From: Flavobacterium psychrotolerans
Lineage (GTDB): Bacteria > Bacteroidota > Bacteroidia > Flavobacteriales > Flavobacteriaceae
DNA length: 64,000 nucleotides
Assembly: GCF_003097635.1 (NCBI RefSeq)
Contig: NZ_QCZI01000005.1
Coordinates: 1-64,000 of the forward strand
Direction of reading: 5' to 3'
Every line of letters starts with the position of its first letter. Within the stretch, counting starts at the first letter, position 1. The notes beneath the pieces are model-generated. The model ran no database searches. It was not told the origin of the DNA and saw nothing but the letters and a program-made list of their open reading frames with translations. Positions 34,617-44,040 of this stretch are shown here, one piece after another. The position numbers were made by a program, and so were the translations under genes.

Positions 34617-36089
34617 ATGATCGCACACAATTCTAAGATTATCGGCGAAGGATTAACTTACGATGATGTACTCTTGGTTCCTAATTACTCTAATGTACTT
34701 CCACGAGAAGTGAGTATTCAATCCAAATTCTCCAGAAATATCACCCTTAATGTTCCAATTGTATCCGCAGCTATGGATACCGTTACAGAAAGTTCGATGG
34801 CTATTGCCATGGCACAAGAAGGCGGAATAGGTGTTTTGCATAAAAACATGACAATAGAGCAACAAGCAGCCAAAGTACGCAGGGTAAAACGGGCCGAATC
34901 GGGAATGATTATTGATCCGGTAACTTTGCCGTTGACTTCAACTGTTGCCGATGCTAAAAATGCGATGAAAGAATTTGGAATTGGTGGAATTCCAATTGTA
35001 GATGAAAATCAAATATTAAAAGGAATTGTCACCAATCGAGATTTGCGTTTCGAAAAAAACAATGGCAGGCCTATTATTGAGGTCATGACTAGCGAAAATT
35101 TGGTTACGGTAGCCGAAGGAACTTCCTTAGAACAGGCCGAAGTGGTTTTGCAAGGAAACAAAATTGAAAAACTTCCCGTTGTGAATGCCGAAAATAAATT
35201 GGTTGGATTAATCACTTTTAGAGATATTACAAAACTGACTCAAAAACCAATTGCCAACAAAGATATTTACGGTCGTTTGCGCGTTGCGGCAGCCATTGGT
35301 GTTACAGCGGATGCGGTACAAAGAGCGGAAGCCCTAGTAAAAGCAGGAGTAGATGCCATTATTATTGATACCGCTCACGGTCATACGCAAGGGGTTGTTG
35401 ATGTGTTGAAATTGGTTAAAAGTAATTTTCCTCAAATAGATGTTATTGTTGGAAATATAGCTACCCCTGAAGCAGCCAAATTTCTTGTAGAAAATGGGGC
35501 AGATGGTGTGAAGGTAGGAATTGGACCTGGTTCTATTTGTACCACTCGTGTTGTAGCAGGTGTTGGTTTTCCGCAGTTTTCCGCAGTTCTTGAAGTTGCT
35601 GCAGCATTAAAAGGTACAGGCGTTCCCGTTATCGCTGATGGTGGAATTCGTTATACAGGAGATATTCCTAAAGCGATTGCAGCAGGTGCTGATTGTGTGA
35701 TGCTAGGCTCTCTTTTAGCCGGGACCAAGGAATCTCCGGGAGAAACCATTATTTTTGAAGGAAGAAAATTCAAATCCTATCGCGGAATGGGTTCAGTTGA
35801 AGCGATGGAAGGTGGTTCTAAAGATCGATATTTTCAAGATGTGGAAGATGACGTGAAGAAACTAGTTCCCGAGGGAATTGTGGGACGTGTGCCTTATAAA
35901 GGCGAATTGGAAGAAAGTATGCAACAGTTTATTGGTGGGCTTCGTGCCGGAATGGGCTATTGCGGTTCTAAAGATATTCCAACATTACAGGAAACAGGAC
36001 GATTTGTTCGGATTACTTCGAGCGGAATCACAGAAAGTCACCCGCATAATGTGACAATAACAAAAGAAGCTCCAAATTATTCGAGATAG
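34617..36089 (+). CDS. guaB: inosine-5'-monophosphate dehydrogenase
   Basis: A 490-residue enzyme: the TIM barrel is interrupted by two CBS domains (about 95-205, '[18 protein letters not shown]' and '[16 protein letters not shown]'). The catalytic Cys loop is '[17 protein letters not shown]', followed by '[13 protein letters not shown]' and the mobile flap with '[10 protein letters not shown]'. It converts IMP to XMP with NAD+, the committed step to GMP. It ends 22 bp before a bidirectional terminator. Confidence 0.95.
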   Translation: MIAHNSKIIGEGLTYDDVLLVPNYSNVLPREVSIQSKFSRNITLNVPIVSAAMDTVTESSMAIAMAQEGGIGVLHKNMTIEQQAAKVRRVKRAESGMIIDPVTLPLTSTVADAKNAMKEFGIGGIPIVDENQILKGIVTNRDLRFEKNNGRPIIEVMTSENLVTVAEGTSLEQAEVVLQGNKIEKLPVVNAENKLVGLITFRDITKLTQKPIANKDIYGRLRVAAAIGVTADAVQRAEALVKAGVDAIIIDTAHGHTQGVVDVLKLVKSNFPQIDVIVGNIATPEAAKFLVENGADGVKVGIGPGSICTTRVVAGVGFPQFSAVLEVAAALKGTGVPVIADGGIRYTGDIPKAIAAGADCVMLGSLLAGTKESPGETIIFEGRKFKSYRGMGSVEAMEGGSKDRYFQDVEDDVKKLVPEGIVGRVPYKGELEESMQQFIGGLRAGMGYCGSKDIPTLQETGRFVRITSSGITESHPHNVTITKEAPNYSR

Positions 36090-36110
36090 ATTTTTAGCCT
36101 AGGGATAATA

Positions 36111-36145
36111 AAAAGGTGTAAGTTTAAGTTCTTACACCTTTTTTG
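36111..36145. terminator. bidirectional terminator between guaB and the antiporter
   Basis: AAAAGGTGTAAG (36111-36122) pairs with CTTACACCTTTTTT (36131-36144). The A-run on one side and T-run on the other let it work for both guaB (+) and the convergent antiporter gene (-, stop at 36150). Confidence 0.85.
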
Positions 36146-36149
36146 ATTT

Positions 36150-38390
36150 CTAATTATGAACCAAATCGGCCAATAATTTTTTATCGCCCACAATCCAAAG
36201 GATATCGTCTTTTTCTAAAATCATATTGGATTCGGGATTCAGGATTCGTTTTCCTTTTTTCTCTACACCAACAACTAGTCCACGTGTCCGTTCCCGTAAT
36301 TTGGAGTCCCGAATGCTTTTCCCGACATAGGATTCGTTCTTCAATTCTATTTGTCTCAAAACAATTTCAGGTTCGGTAAAAGTGTCTGGTGCATCCATTT
36401 CATGTTGATCCAAATAGGTTTTGAATTCTTTAACTTGAATGTCAGTTCCTATTACACAAATTTCATCTCCAGGAAATAGCCGTTCATTTGCTTTTGGGAT
36501 ATTAATCATGATTTCCCCCCGCTTTATAGAGGCAATGTTAATGCCTAGTTGTTCTCTGATTTGTAATTCTTCTAATGTTTTTCCGGCAAGATTTGATGCT
36601 GCCGCAATATCAAAAAAGGCCATGTGCTCGTCCCAAGGCGATAAACTGCTTCGATTTCTTTTGATTTTGGTGATTTCTCGGTCATTTAAATTTTTCAAGA
36701 AATGGTTTTCAATTTTGTGGTATTGTGCATTCAACCGTTTTTGAAATATAATATATACGGCTATGGCACCAATCAATGCAATCAACGCAATTATTGGGGA
36801 AAAGAAAATATTCAACAGAAACCCAATAAGAAATACCGAAAGTACTAGCCGAAATAAGAACATCATGACTATTGGCCCTCTATATTTACGTTCTTCTATC
36901 AAAATGGTGACTTCCTTTGCTGCAAAACGACGAAAGGACAATGCCCATAAAAAAGGAGAAACAACTACTAAAGTGATTAATGCGCCTAACGCATTTCCAT
37001 ATCTGAAACTTTCCACTAGAGGCAAAATATATTTGGAAGACAGTAGAATAGCCGCAAAAATAATTGCTGAAAGCACAATCAGTTGGGTGGAATAACTGTT
37101 TATTACAATCTGCCAATTGTTCACGGATTTTATGGCTTGAGTATTAGCACTGTACCGTTCGATTCGTTTAATCCATCTTCGGGGTAATTGCCTTGCGAGA
37201 AATTCTGAAAAAGGTGTTGAAAATTTAACCATAAAAGGAGTCGTAAACGTTGTTACTGCCGAAACTGCAACTACAATTGGATATAAAAAATCACTAGTTA
37301 CATGAAGTGTTATTCCCAATGAGGCTATGATAAACGAAAATTCACCAATTTGAGACAAACTCATTCCCGTTTGTACGGATTGTTTTAAAGGTTGCCCTGA
37401 AAGCAAGGCGCCAATAGTGGAGCTTATGGACTGTCCGAATATCGTGACAAAAGTCAAGATTACAACCGGAAGCGTGTGGGTAAATAACGTGTGAGGATTG
37501 ATTAGCATACCCACCGACACAAAGAATACCGCACCAAATAAATCTTTTACCGGTTTTACCAAATGTTCAATGTGTTCCGCTTGTGTAGTTTCGGCAATAA
37601 TAGAACCCATAATAAAAGCACCAAGCGCTGGGGAAAAACCAACATTGGCAGCAAGGCCTACCATCATGAGACACAGGGCTAGCGAAATGATTAATAACAT
37701 CTCGTCGGTCAATAAATGTTTCGCTCTTTTGAGTAAAGTTGGAATAAAAAAGATTCCGCCTACAAACCAAATTGTCAGGAAAAAGAACAATTTTAATACG
37801 GACTTCATTAATTCCATTCCTGAAAATTGCTGACTCACCGCAATGGTCGAAAGTAAAACCATCATTAAAATAGCTACTATATCCTGAACAATAAGTGATC
37901 CGATAACAATTCCGGCAAACTTCTGCGTTTTTACGCCCAACTCGTCAAACGTTTTGAGTATGATGGTTGTCGATGAAATGGAAAGAATCACCCCCAGAAA
38001 GATACTATCCATTTTAGACCAATGCATCCATTGTCCCACAAGGAAACCAACAAAAATCATTATGATAATTTGGGTAATGGCTGTAATAGAGGCTGTTCCG
38101 CCCACTTTCATGAGCTTTTTGAAGCTGAATTCCAGTCCCAAACTAAACAGTAAAAAGATGACTCCAATTTCTGCCCAAACTTCCACACTCTTAATGTCTT
38201 TGACCGAAGGGAAAAAATCAAAGTGATTGCCTGCTAAAAAACCAGCAATCAAATAGCCTAAAACTAAAGGCTGTTTTAATTTTTTAAACAATAAAACGGC
38301 AATTCCTGCGGTCATGAGGATCAATCCCAAATCGCTAATTAATGGTTCCAAGTGATGTGATACTTCTTTTACTGTTGCTGCTGTATTCAT
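36150..38390 (-). CDS. KefB-like cation:proton antiporter with two RCK_C domains
   Basis: This 746-residue protein starts with a CPA2 antiporter body (about 25-400, 11-13 helices; 'FLLFSLGLEFS', 'SLIVQDIVAI', 'ALGAFIMGSIIAET'). A further hydrophobic region follows at about 430-560. Two RCK_C/TrkA-C domains complete it: about 600-665 ('GKTLEELQIREQLG...GDEICVIG') and about 670-745 ('VGKSIRDSKLRERTRG...DDILWIVGD'). It likely exchanges K+ or Na+ for H+, gated by ligand binding to the C-terminal domains. There is no Rossmann NAD-binding TrkA_N domain, unlike classical KefB/C. It is a single gene. Confidence 0.85.
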   Translation of the reverse strand: MNTAATVKEVSHHLEPLISDLGLILMTAGIAVLLFKKLKQPLVLGYLIAGFLAGNHFDFFPSVKDIKSVEVWAEIGVIFLLFSLGLEFSFKKLMKVGGTASITAITQIIIMIFVGFLVGQWMHWSKMDSIFLGVILSISSTTIILKTFDELGVKTQKFAGIVIGSLIVQDIVAILMMVLLSTIAVSQQFSGMELMKSVLKLFFFLTIWFVGGIFFIPTLLKRAKHLLTDEMLLIISLALCLMMVGLAANVGFSPALGAFIMGSIIAETTQAEHIEHLVKPVKDLFGAVFFVSVGMLINPHTLFTHTLPVVILTFVTIFGQSISSTIGALLSGQPLKQSVQTGMSLSQIGEFSFIIASLGITLHVTSDFLYPIVVAVSAVTTFTTPFMVKFSTPFSEFLARQLPRRWIKRIERYSANTQAIKSVNNWQIVINSYSTQLIVLSAIIFAAILLSSKYILPLVESFRYGNALGALITLVVVSPFLWALSFRRFAAKEVTILIEERKYRGPIVMMFLFRLVLSVFLIGFLLNIFFSPIIALIALIGAIAVYIIFQKRLNAQYHKIENHFLKNLNDREITKIKRNRSSLSPWDEHMAFFDIAAASNLAGKTLEELQIREQLGINIASIKRGEIMINIPKANERLFPGDEICVIGTDIQVKEFKTYLDQHEMDAPDTFTEPEIVLRQIELKNESYVGKSIRDSKLRERTRGLVVGVEKKGKRILNPESNMILEKDDILWIVGDKKLLADLVHN

Positions 38391-38410
38391 AAATTTTTAT
38401 TTTTCAGGAG

Positions 38411-38549
38411 CTCTTCCAGCCCTACGTTTCAAGCTCTCAGTCATAAATCGTTTTTCTATTCCTCTGGCAGGAGCTTCCTTTGGTCGCTCTGCCAGTGCAA
38501 GAAAAAATGATTTATTCCCGTTGAGGCTTTTCACTGCTGTCTGGGCTAA
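38411..38549. repeat. long imperfect palindromic intergenic element
   Basis: Nested inverted repeats: AGCCC/GGGCT (38418 and 38543), ATAAATC/GATTTAT (38443 and 38509), TTTTTCT/AGAAAAA (38451 and 38500) and CTGGCAG/CTGCCAG (38464 and 38489). It folds into a long rod. Wording such as GGAGCTTCCTTTGGTCGCTCTGCCAG is, from memory, a dispersed repeat of flavobacterial genomes. It occupies nearly all of the gap between the antiporter and the deacetylase. Confidence 0.55.
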
Positions 38550-38595
38550 ATTGCCAGAAGCATTTGTATTTTTATAAAATTAATACATTTCAACC

Positions 38596-39393
38596 TCACT
38601 GTTGCAATGAAACGATGTCATATTTTAAATTATTCAATTCAGATAAACTATAAAATGTCATATGGTGTTGTTTGATATAATTACAAATCAGTTTTAAAGT
38701 TTCCATTTTGGTTTGATAATTAGCCGTTACTTTCAGTACTGGTTTATGTCCAAATACGATCAGAATTTTATGTTTCCGTTTGGCATAATCTAGTAATTTT
38801 AAAAGGTACGGAATGCTGAAATTGGGATGATCCAAATCGATACCTATTGCAAAAACTAATTTTGAGTTATTAAAATAGCAATTCTGGAAAAAAGGATCTT
38901 CTGCTCCATAGGTTGTTCCTCTTACAATTTTAAATTTTTTTAAAAGGGCTTTGTCAATCTGGACATTTCTAAAACCAAAAGGATAGGCAAAAGAAGTCAC
39001 TTTAAAGGAATAAAAATCCATTAAATCCAGCATCGGGTTTATCTCCTGATTCATGTAGGTATCAATTCCATTTTTGGCAACAAATTTTGGCGCATCAAAA
39101 TGATGAAAACCGTGCCCCGCAATTTCATGACCTTCTTTTTGTAATTCCAAAAGTTTGGTTATTTCAGAAAGATTTAAGGTATTTATTTTAGAAACACAAA
39201 AAGTAGCCTTCCAAGAATAAGCACTCAATATTTTATCAGTCTGATACCATTCATTGACGCTTGCATCATCAAAAGTTAATACAACTCCGGCAATAGTATC
39301 TTTGGGTTTGCTTTTTATAATAGGTTTCCTGTTTTCACAAGAAAATATAAAAAAAGTACAAATCAATATGAGTGTAAATGTTTGTCTGTTCAT
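38596..39393 (-). CDS. polysaccharide deacetylase-family lipoprotein
   Basis: A 265-residue protein with a lipoprotein signal ending in FIFSC (Cys19). The NodB-type fold carries the 'VVLTFDDASV' metal/catalytic Asp pair and 'HEIAGHGFHHFD' with the two metal-binding His residues. 'FAYPFGFRN' is the third motif. It probably removes acetyl groups from a surface glycan or peptidoglycan at the envelope. The later, C-terminal His motif is weak ('IVFGHKP'), so activity is likely but the substrate is unknown. Confidence 0.8.
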   Translation of the reverse strand: MNRQTFTLILICTFFIFSCENRKPIIKSKPKDTIAGVVLTFDDASVNEWYQTDKILSAYSWKATFCVSKINTLNLSEITKLLELQKEGHEIAGHGFHHFDAPKFVAKNGIDTYMNQEINPMLDLMDFYSFKVTSFAYPFGFRNVQIDKALLKKFKIVRGTTYGAEDPFFQNCYFNNSKLVFAIGIDLDHPNFSIPYLLKLLDYAKRKHKILIVFGHKPVLKVTANYQTKMETLKLICNYIKQHHMTFYSLSELNNLKYDIVSLQQ

Positions 39394-39422
39394 ATTGATT
39401 TGTACTTTGCAAGTTTATTGGT

Positions 39423-40769
39423 TTAGATCCCCAAGAAATTACTCGGAGTGATTTGCATCAATTCGGCTTTAATTTGATCCGAAACGTCTAAAGTCGTAAT
39501 AAATCCATGAATCGCATTTTTATCGATGGCTTCATTGGTTCGGGTCAATCCTTTTAGGGCCTCATAAGGATTTGGGTAGCCTTCGCGACGTAAAATGGTT
39601 TGGATAGCCTCGGCAACAACCGCCCAGTTTTTCTCTAAATCTTCATGGAATTTGGATTCGTTCAACAACAATTTGTTTAATCCTTTTAAAGTGGCCTCGA
39701 AAGCGATTATTGTATGTCCCATTGGAACCCCAATATTTCTCAAAACGGTACTGTCTGTTAAATCGCGTTGCAACCTGGATAAAGGTAATTTAGCCGATAG
39801 ATGTTCGAAAATAGCATTGGCAATTCCCAAATTCCCTTCCGAATTTTCGAAATCAATCGGGTTCACTTTATGTGGCATAGCTGAGGAACCAATTTCTCCC
39901 GCTTTGATTTTTTGTTTGAAATATTCCATGGACACATAGGTCCAAATGTCCCGATCCAAGTCAATAATGATGGTGTTGATTCTTTTCAGCGCATCAAAAA
40001 ATGCTGCGAAATGGTCGTAATGTTCAATTTGCGTCGTAGGGAAGGAGTGGTGCAACCCAAGGTTTTCTTCCACAAATTTACCTCCAAATTTTCTCCAGTC
40101 AATTTGCGGATACGCTACATGATGCGCATTATAATTTCCTGTGGCTCCACCAAATTTTGCAGCAAACGGAATGTTGAACAACAAGCGCATTTGTTCTTCC
40201 AGACGTTCTACAAAAACACCAATTTCTTTACCTAGACGAGTAGGGGAAGCGGGCTGTCCGTGCGTTCTGGCCAACATTGGGATATCGCGCCATTCTACAC
40301 TTAAATCTTTCAATTTAGAGGTTAACGTGATAAGCGATGGCATATAGACTTTTTCGAAAGCTTCCTTTGTAGAAAGCGGAATCGCCGTATTGTTAATGTC
40401 TTGAGAAGTCAATCCAAAATGGATGAATTCTTTGTATTGGGATAAGCCTAATTTTTCAAAAGCATCTTTAATAAAGTATTCTACCGCTTTTACATCGTGG
40501 TTGGTCACTTTTTCGGTTTCTTTGATCCAAAGGGCATCTTGGGTAGAGAAATTTTTATAAATGTTGCGCAGGCTTTCAAATAATTCGGGATTGACTCCTT
40601 TTAGTTGCGGCAGCGGCACTTCGCATAAAGCGATGAAATATTCAATTTCAACCAATACGCGGTATTTGATTAAAGCTTCTTCGGAGAAGAAAGGTGCTAG
40701 TGAATAAGTCTTACTTCTATATCTTCCATCAATTGGCGATATAGCATTTAATTCGTTTAAAGTAGTCAT
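39423..40769 (-). CDS. purB: adenylosuccinate lyase
   Basis: Start set at 40769 (448 residues, MTTLNELNAISPIDGRY), as in family members; the longer frame would run through the promoter element. Motifs: 'ISPIDGRYRSKT', 'TSQDINNTAIPL', 'ARTHGQPASPTRLGKEI', and the fumarase-superfamily signature 'GSSAMPHKVNPIDFENSEGN' with the catalytic Ser loop. It works twice in purine synthesis (SAICAR to AICAR, adenylosuccinate to AMP). A TAnnTTTG promoter lies 26 bp before the ATG. Confidence 0.95.
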   Translation of the reverse strand: MTTLNELNAISPIDGRYRSKTYSLAPFFSEEALIKYRVLVEIEYFIALCEVPLPQLKGVNPELFESLRNIYKNFSTQDALWIKETEKVTNHDVKAVEYFIKDAFEKLGLSQYKEFIHFGLTSQDINNTAIPLSTKEAFEKVYMPSLITLTSKLKDLSVEWRDIPMLARTHGQPASPTRLGKEIGVFVERLEEQMRLLFNIPFAAKFGGATGNYNAHHVAYPQIDWRKFGGKFVEENLGLHHSFPTTQIEHYDHFAAFFDALKRINTIIIDLDRDIWTYVSMEYFKQKIKAGEIGSSAMPHKVNPIDFENSEGNLGIANAIFEHLSAKLPLSRLQRDLTDSTVLRNIGVPMGHTIIAFEATLKGLNKLLLNESKFHEDLEKNWAVVAEAIQTILRREGYPNPYEALKGLTRTNEAIDKNAIHGFITTLDVSDQIKAELMQITPSNFLGI

Positions 40770-40794
40770 TGTTGTGTTGTTGGTTCGAAAGGCA

Positions 40795-40802
40795 CAAATA
40801 TA
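40795..40802 (-). promoter_or_regulatory. purB promoter -7 element
   Basis: The minus strand reads TATATTTG (TAnnTTTG) 26 bp ahead of the purB ATG. Its position within a longer open frame supports the shorter start. Confidence 0.6.
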
Positions 40803-40836
40803 AACCTTTAGAAACAATTGTGAAAAGGATTACTTT

Positions 40837-41529
40837 TTAAAAAAGGGATAAAAGCTTTTTTTTGAGGATTAACATTCCTTTTGAAGCGACTTCAGGAATC
40901 ACTTCAACAGGATTTCTAAGATTCGGAATTTTAATGGGTTTTGGGTCAATATAAAATACAGGGATTTCAGGATTTGTAAATTCCATTAATCCAGCCGCGG
41001 GATAGACCTGCAATGAAGTTCCGATTACGACAAAAATATCGGCTTGTTGTGTGATTTGTAAAGCTTCTTCAAGAGCAGGAACGTCTTCGCCAAACCACAC
41101 AATATGAGGCCGTAGTTGGTTTCCTTCGTTGTCTAAATCTCCCAAATTCAAATCAGTTTTCCAATTCAGAATAGGGCTGTTGTTAATTGAACTTCTCACT
41201 TTAAGCAATTCGCCATGAAGATGCAAAACATTCGAACTTCCTGCTTTCTCGTGTAAATTATCGACATTTTGGGTAATAATATGGATGTCGAAATCATTTT
41301 CTAATTCCGCCAAGATTTGATGTCCTAAATTGGGTTGTACTTCGTGCAATTGACGGCGTCTTTGGTTGTAAAAATCGAGAACCATTTCTGGATTTTTTAG
41401 CCAACCTTCAGGCGTTGCCACATCCATAACATTATAACCTTCCCAAAGACCGTCGCTGTCTCGGAAGGTTTTGATACCGCTTTCGGCACTAATTCCTGCG
41501 CCAGTTAAAACTACTATTTTCTTTTTCAT
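40837..41529 (-). CDS. cobB: Sir2-family NAD-dependent deacylase lacking zinc cysteines
   Basis: A 230-residue sirtuin: NAD-binding 'LTGAGISAESGIKTFR', 'ITQNVDNLHEKAG', catalytic His in 'LHLHGELL', 'VWFGEDVP' and 'VIGTSLQVYPAAG'. It removes acetyl or longer acyl groups from lysines using NAD+. The protein contains no cysteine at all, so the four-Cys zinc site of typical sirtuins is absent. The segment between HGELL and VWFGE is a shorter polar loop. A natural target would be AcsA Lys598, encoded 29 kb away, but that is inference. Confidence 0.88.
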   Translation of the reverse strand: MKKKIVVLTGAGISAESGIKTFRDSDGLWEGYNVMDVATPEGWLKNPEMVLDFYNQRRRQLHEVQPNLGHQILAELENDFDIHIITQNVDNLHEKAGSSNVLHLHGELLKVRSSINNSPILNWKTDLNLGDLDNEGNQLRPHIVWFGEDVPALEEALQITQQADIFVVIGTSLQVYPAAGLMEFTNPEIPVFYIDPKPIKIPNLRNPVEVIPEVASKGMLILKKKLLSLF

Positions 41530-41623
41530 ATTTTTATTTTTGCCACGAAGTCACAAAGGCTCAAAGATTATTTTGAATAATAAAAATAATCTTTTTTACT
41601 ATTTTTACCAAAAATAATCCAAA

Positions 41624-42280
41624 ATGATTGATATTGATTACTTAAATTTTCTCGAAAATATCCTAACCGAAAATCGCAAAGAGAAATTTTTGAAAGTCCT
41701 ACAAAACAGAACGAATCATTTTACCATTGCCGTAGAGGATATTTTTCAAATGCACAATACCAGCGCGGTGATGCGCAGTTGCGAGGTTTTTGGGATTCAG
41801 GAATTGAACGTGATTGAGCAGCGCTACGGAAAAAGTATCGATAAGGAAATTGCAATGGGGGCTCAAAAATGGGTTGACATCAATGCATTTGACAGTATTA
41901 CAGATTGTGTGGATACGCTGAAAGCGAAAGGCTACCAAATTATTGCCACGACACCACACGAGAATGATTGTTTCTTAGATGATTTCGACATCTCCAAACC
42001 CAGTGCCTTGTTTTTTGGTACCGAAAGGGATGGATTATCTGAGGAAATTTTGAAACGTGCCGATGGTTTTCTTAAAATTCCGATGGTGGGGTTTACTGAA
42101 AGTTTGAATATTTCGGTTTCGGCAGCAATCATCATTCAAAATTTAACGAACCGATTGCGGAATTCAAACATTGATTGGCATTTATCCGAAGATGAAATTC
42201 TAGAGAAACGTTTGGCTTGGGCCAAGAATTCCATCAAAGACATTAAACGAATTGAGGAACGGTATTATAGTACAATTTGA
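41624..42280 (+). CDS. trmH: TrmH-family (SpoU) RNA methyltransferase
   Basis: A 218-residue SPOUT enzyme: motif 1 'HNTSAVMRSCEVFGIQELNVIE', motif 2 'ALFFGTERDGLSEEIL' and motif 3 'IPMVGFTESLNISVSAAIII', which together form the trefoil knot and the AdoMet site. The N-terminal helices and C-terminal basic tail resemble TrmH (2'-O-methylation of G18 in tRNA). rRNA methylation by a related RlmB-like enzyme is the alternative. It is divergent from the sirtuin gene. Confidence 0.85.
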   Translation: MIDIDYLNFLENILTENRKEKFLKVLQNRTNHFTIAVEDIFQMHNTSAVMRSCEVFGIQELNVIEQRYGKSIDKEIAMGAQKWVDINAFDSITDCVDTLKAKGYQIIATTPHENDCFLDDFDISKPSALFFGTERDGLSEEILKRADGFLKIPMVGFTESLNISVSAAIIIQNLTNRLRNSNIDWHLSEDEILEKRLAWAKNSIKDIKRIEERYYSTI

Positions 42281-42386
42281 AATTAGTAAACTGTGGCTTG
42301 ACTTATTCATACCTCGTACAATTCAATTCTTTTAGTAAAATCTTTCTCAAGTGATCCATTCTCAAATTAACTGTCTGTCGAGATAT

Positions 42387-42950
42387 TTATACACTTAGCG
42401 AGCCACGGAACGCCCTAACGGCATAGTAAGAGGATGCGGTGTTGTGATACACAAAGACTTTGCCGTAACGGAAATCAGCAAAGAGGGCACCACCGAGTTT
42501 TCTAATATCAGAAGGTGTTTTCATCCAACTGGACGTTTTTGTATCGAAATTTCCAAGTTTCTGTAATTCCCGATATTGCTCTTCTGTTAAAAGTTCAATA
42601 CCCATGGCAGTAGCCATGTCTATGGCATTATTTGCGGGTTTATGTTCTTTTCTTGATTGCTGTCCTTCTCGATCATAACAAACGCTTCTACGGCCTTTAG
42701 GACTTTCCGTAGAACAATCATAAAAAATGTATTTACCCGTCTTTTTATCTTGATCCACAACATCAGGTTCGCCACCAGTTCTTTCCATTTCATTGAGAGC
42801 CCATTGTTTTTCAGTATCAGCTTCCAGCTTTGCTTGTACTTTATCCCATTCAAAATCTTTATGTCGGTTCCTGTTTTTCTCAAAACGGTCTTTTAATGTT
42901 TTGTATAGTTCTTCACGTTGTTCAGGTGACAACTCCTTTTTATTTTCCAT
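42387..42950 (-). CDS. DUF4256 family protein
   Basis: A 187-residue soluble protein with 'ELSPEQREELYKTLKDRFEKN', 'MERTGGEPDVV', 'YIFYDCSTESPKGRRSVCYDREGQQSRKEHKP' and 'FGKVFVYHN'-like strands (here YGKVFVYHNTASSYYAVRAFRG). This agrees with the DUF4256 family, small cytoplasmic proteins of unknown function. Two cysteines (DCS, VCYD) are in the conserved core. No neighbours suggest a role. Confidence 0.8.
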   Translation of the reverse strand: MENKKELSPEQREELYKTLKDRFEKNRNRHKDFEWDKVQAKLEADTEKQWALNEMERTGGEPDVVDQDKKTGKYIFYDCSTESPKGRRSVCYDREGQQSRKEHKPANNAIDMATAMGIELLTEEQYRELQKLGNFDTKTSSWMKTPSDIRKLGGALFADFRYGKVFVYHNTASSYYAVRAFRGSLSV

Positions 42951-43188
42951 TTTTATTATATGTTATTCTGATTTGCTTACAACGTCAGTTCGTCTAAAAC
43001 CTTAAGGTGAGCTTAATTTTATTTGATTGGAATGTAAATCTAAAGGATAAAACCACAATAAAAGTTCCTTATATAAAAAGGTATTTTGTTGGTTACTATA
43101 AACAAATGGCTTTAAAAAAGATATTAATAACCCAAAAAAGTAGGGACATTACTTTTTGATACCCTTTTAAATCTTTCTAATCAGACTA

Positions 43189-43953
43189 TTATTTCTTCTT
43201 CAAAACCTTATATTGCTCATAGCACTCGCTAATGGCATCCATAATTTGCAAATCGTTGGCCGATTTTACGAATGCTTCCGAATAATTGCAGCGTTCCATG
43301 ATTTCTGCAATTTCTTTCTTGTCTATTCCAAGAAGCACCGCTACCATTTCTCTGTCGTATTTAGATTCCAGTAAGGCACGAACATTGTTGTCTTTTTTCA
43401 TGTCTTTGAGCCGCTTGAGTTCCTTTGGTTTTTTGCCAAAAAAGTTGTACAACATATCGGCGGGATTAAAAATGGAACCCATGACTCTGCCAAAAGCATT
43501 TGGAGAATATTCACCCGCTTCATAACCTTGCTGCAAACCGGAAATGCTATACCGATAATTCTCTCTTGATGGAATTAATTTGGAATCTACTTCAAGATAG
43601 CCCGTCAAATTATACGGCATGATATTAATCTCTTCTAGTGCAATTGCTTTTTCGGTCAACTGGATTTTTGTTGTCTTGCTTTTGATCCAATCGTTAGTAA
43701 CCCTGATTTTTATGGATTGGAACCCGATGAAGGAAATGTGTAAGGTGTCGTTTACGCTAGCTTCAATTTCGAAGAATCCTTTTTCATTGGTATTTGTCCC
43801 TCTGGATTTATTGAGGTTGATGATGTTTACATTAGATATAGGAAGTAATGTTTGATCATTTTGAATGGTTCCTGAAATTTTCTGTGGAATTACTGCTTGT
43901 GAGAAAGCGTTAAGCGAAACAAATAAAAAAAAGAAGACTACTAAATATCTCAT
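43189..43953 (-). CDS. exported protein with carboxypeptidase-like regulatory domain
   Basis: A 254-residue protein with a signal peptide (about 1-18, NAFSQ). A CarboxypepD_reg-like beta-sandwich follows at about 25-110 ('ISGTIQNDQTLLPISNVNIINLNKSRGTNTNEKGFFEI...DTLHISFIGFQSIKI'), then a helical C-terminal part ('RRLKDMKKDN'-type, ending QYKVLKKK). The N-terminal domain is the same as that in TonB-dependent receptors, but no plug or barrel is present. Proteins of this layout are common, with no known enzyme activity. Confidence 0.8.
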   Translation of the reverse strand: MRYLVVFFFLFVSLNAFSQAVIPQKISGTIQNDQTLLPISNVNIINLNKSRGTNTNEKGFFEIEASVNDTLHISFIGFQSIKIRVTNDWIKSKTTKIQLTEKAIALEEINIMPYNLTGYLEVDSKLIPSRENYRYSISGLQQGYEAGEYSPNAFGRVMGSIFNPADMLYNFFGKKPKELKRLKDMKKDNNVRALLESKYDREMVAVLLGIDKKEIAEIMERCNYSEAFVKSANDLQIMDAISECYEQYKVLKKK

Positions 43954-44040
43954 GTCGTGTTTTAAAAGTTTAAAAGTAATAAAACACGATAAGATATTGA
44001 GTAGTCTTTTCTATAATTATAAGAAAATTAACTAAAAGTA

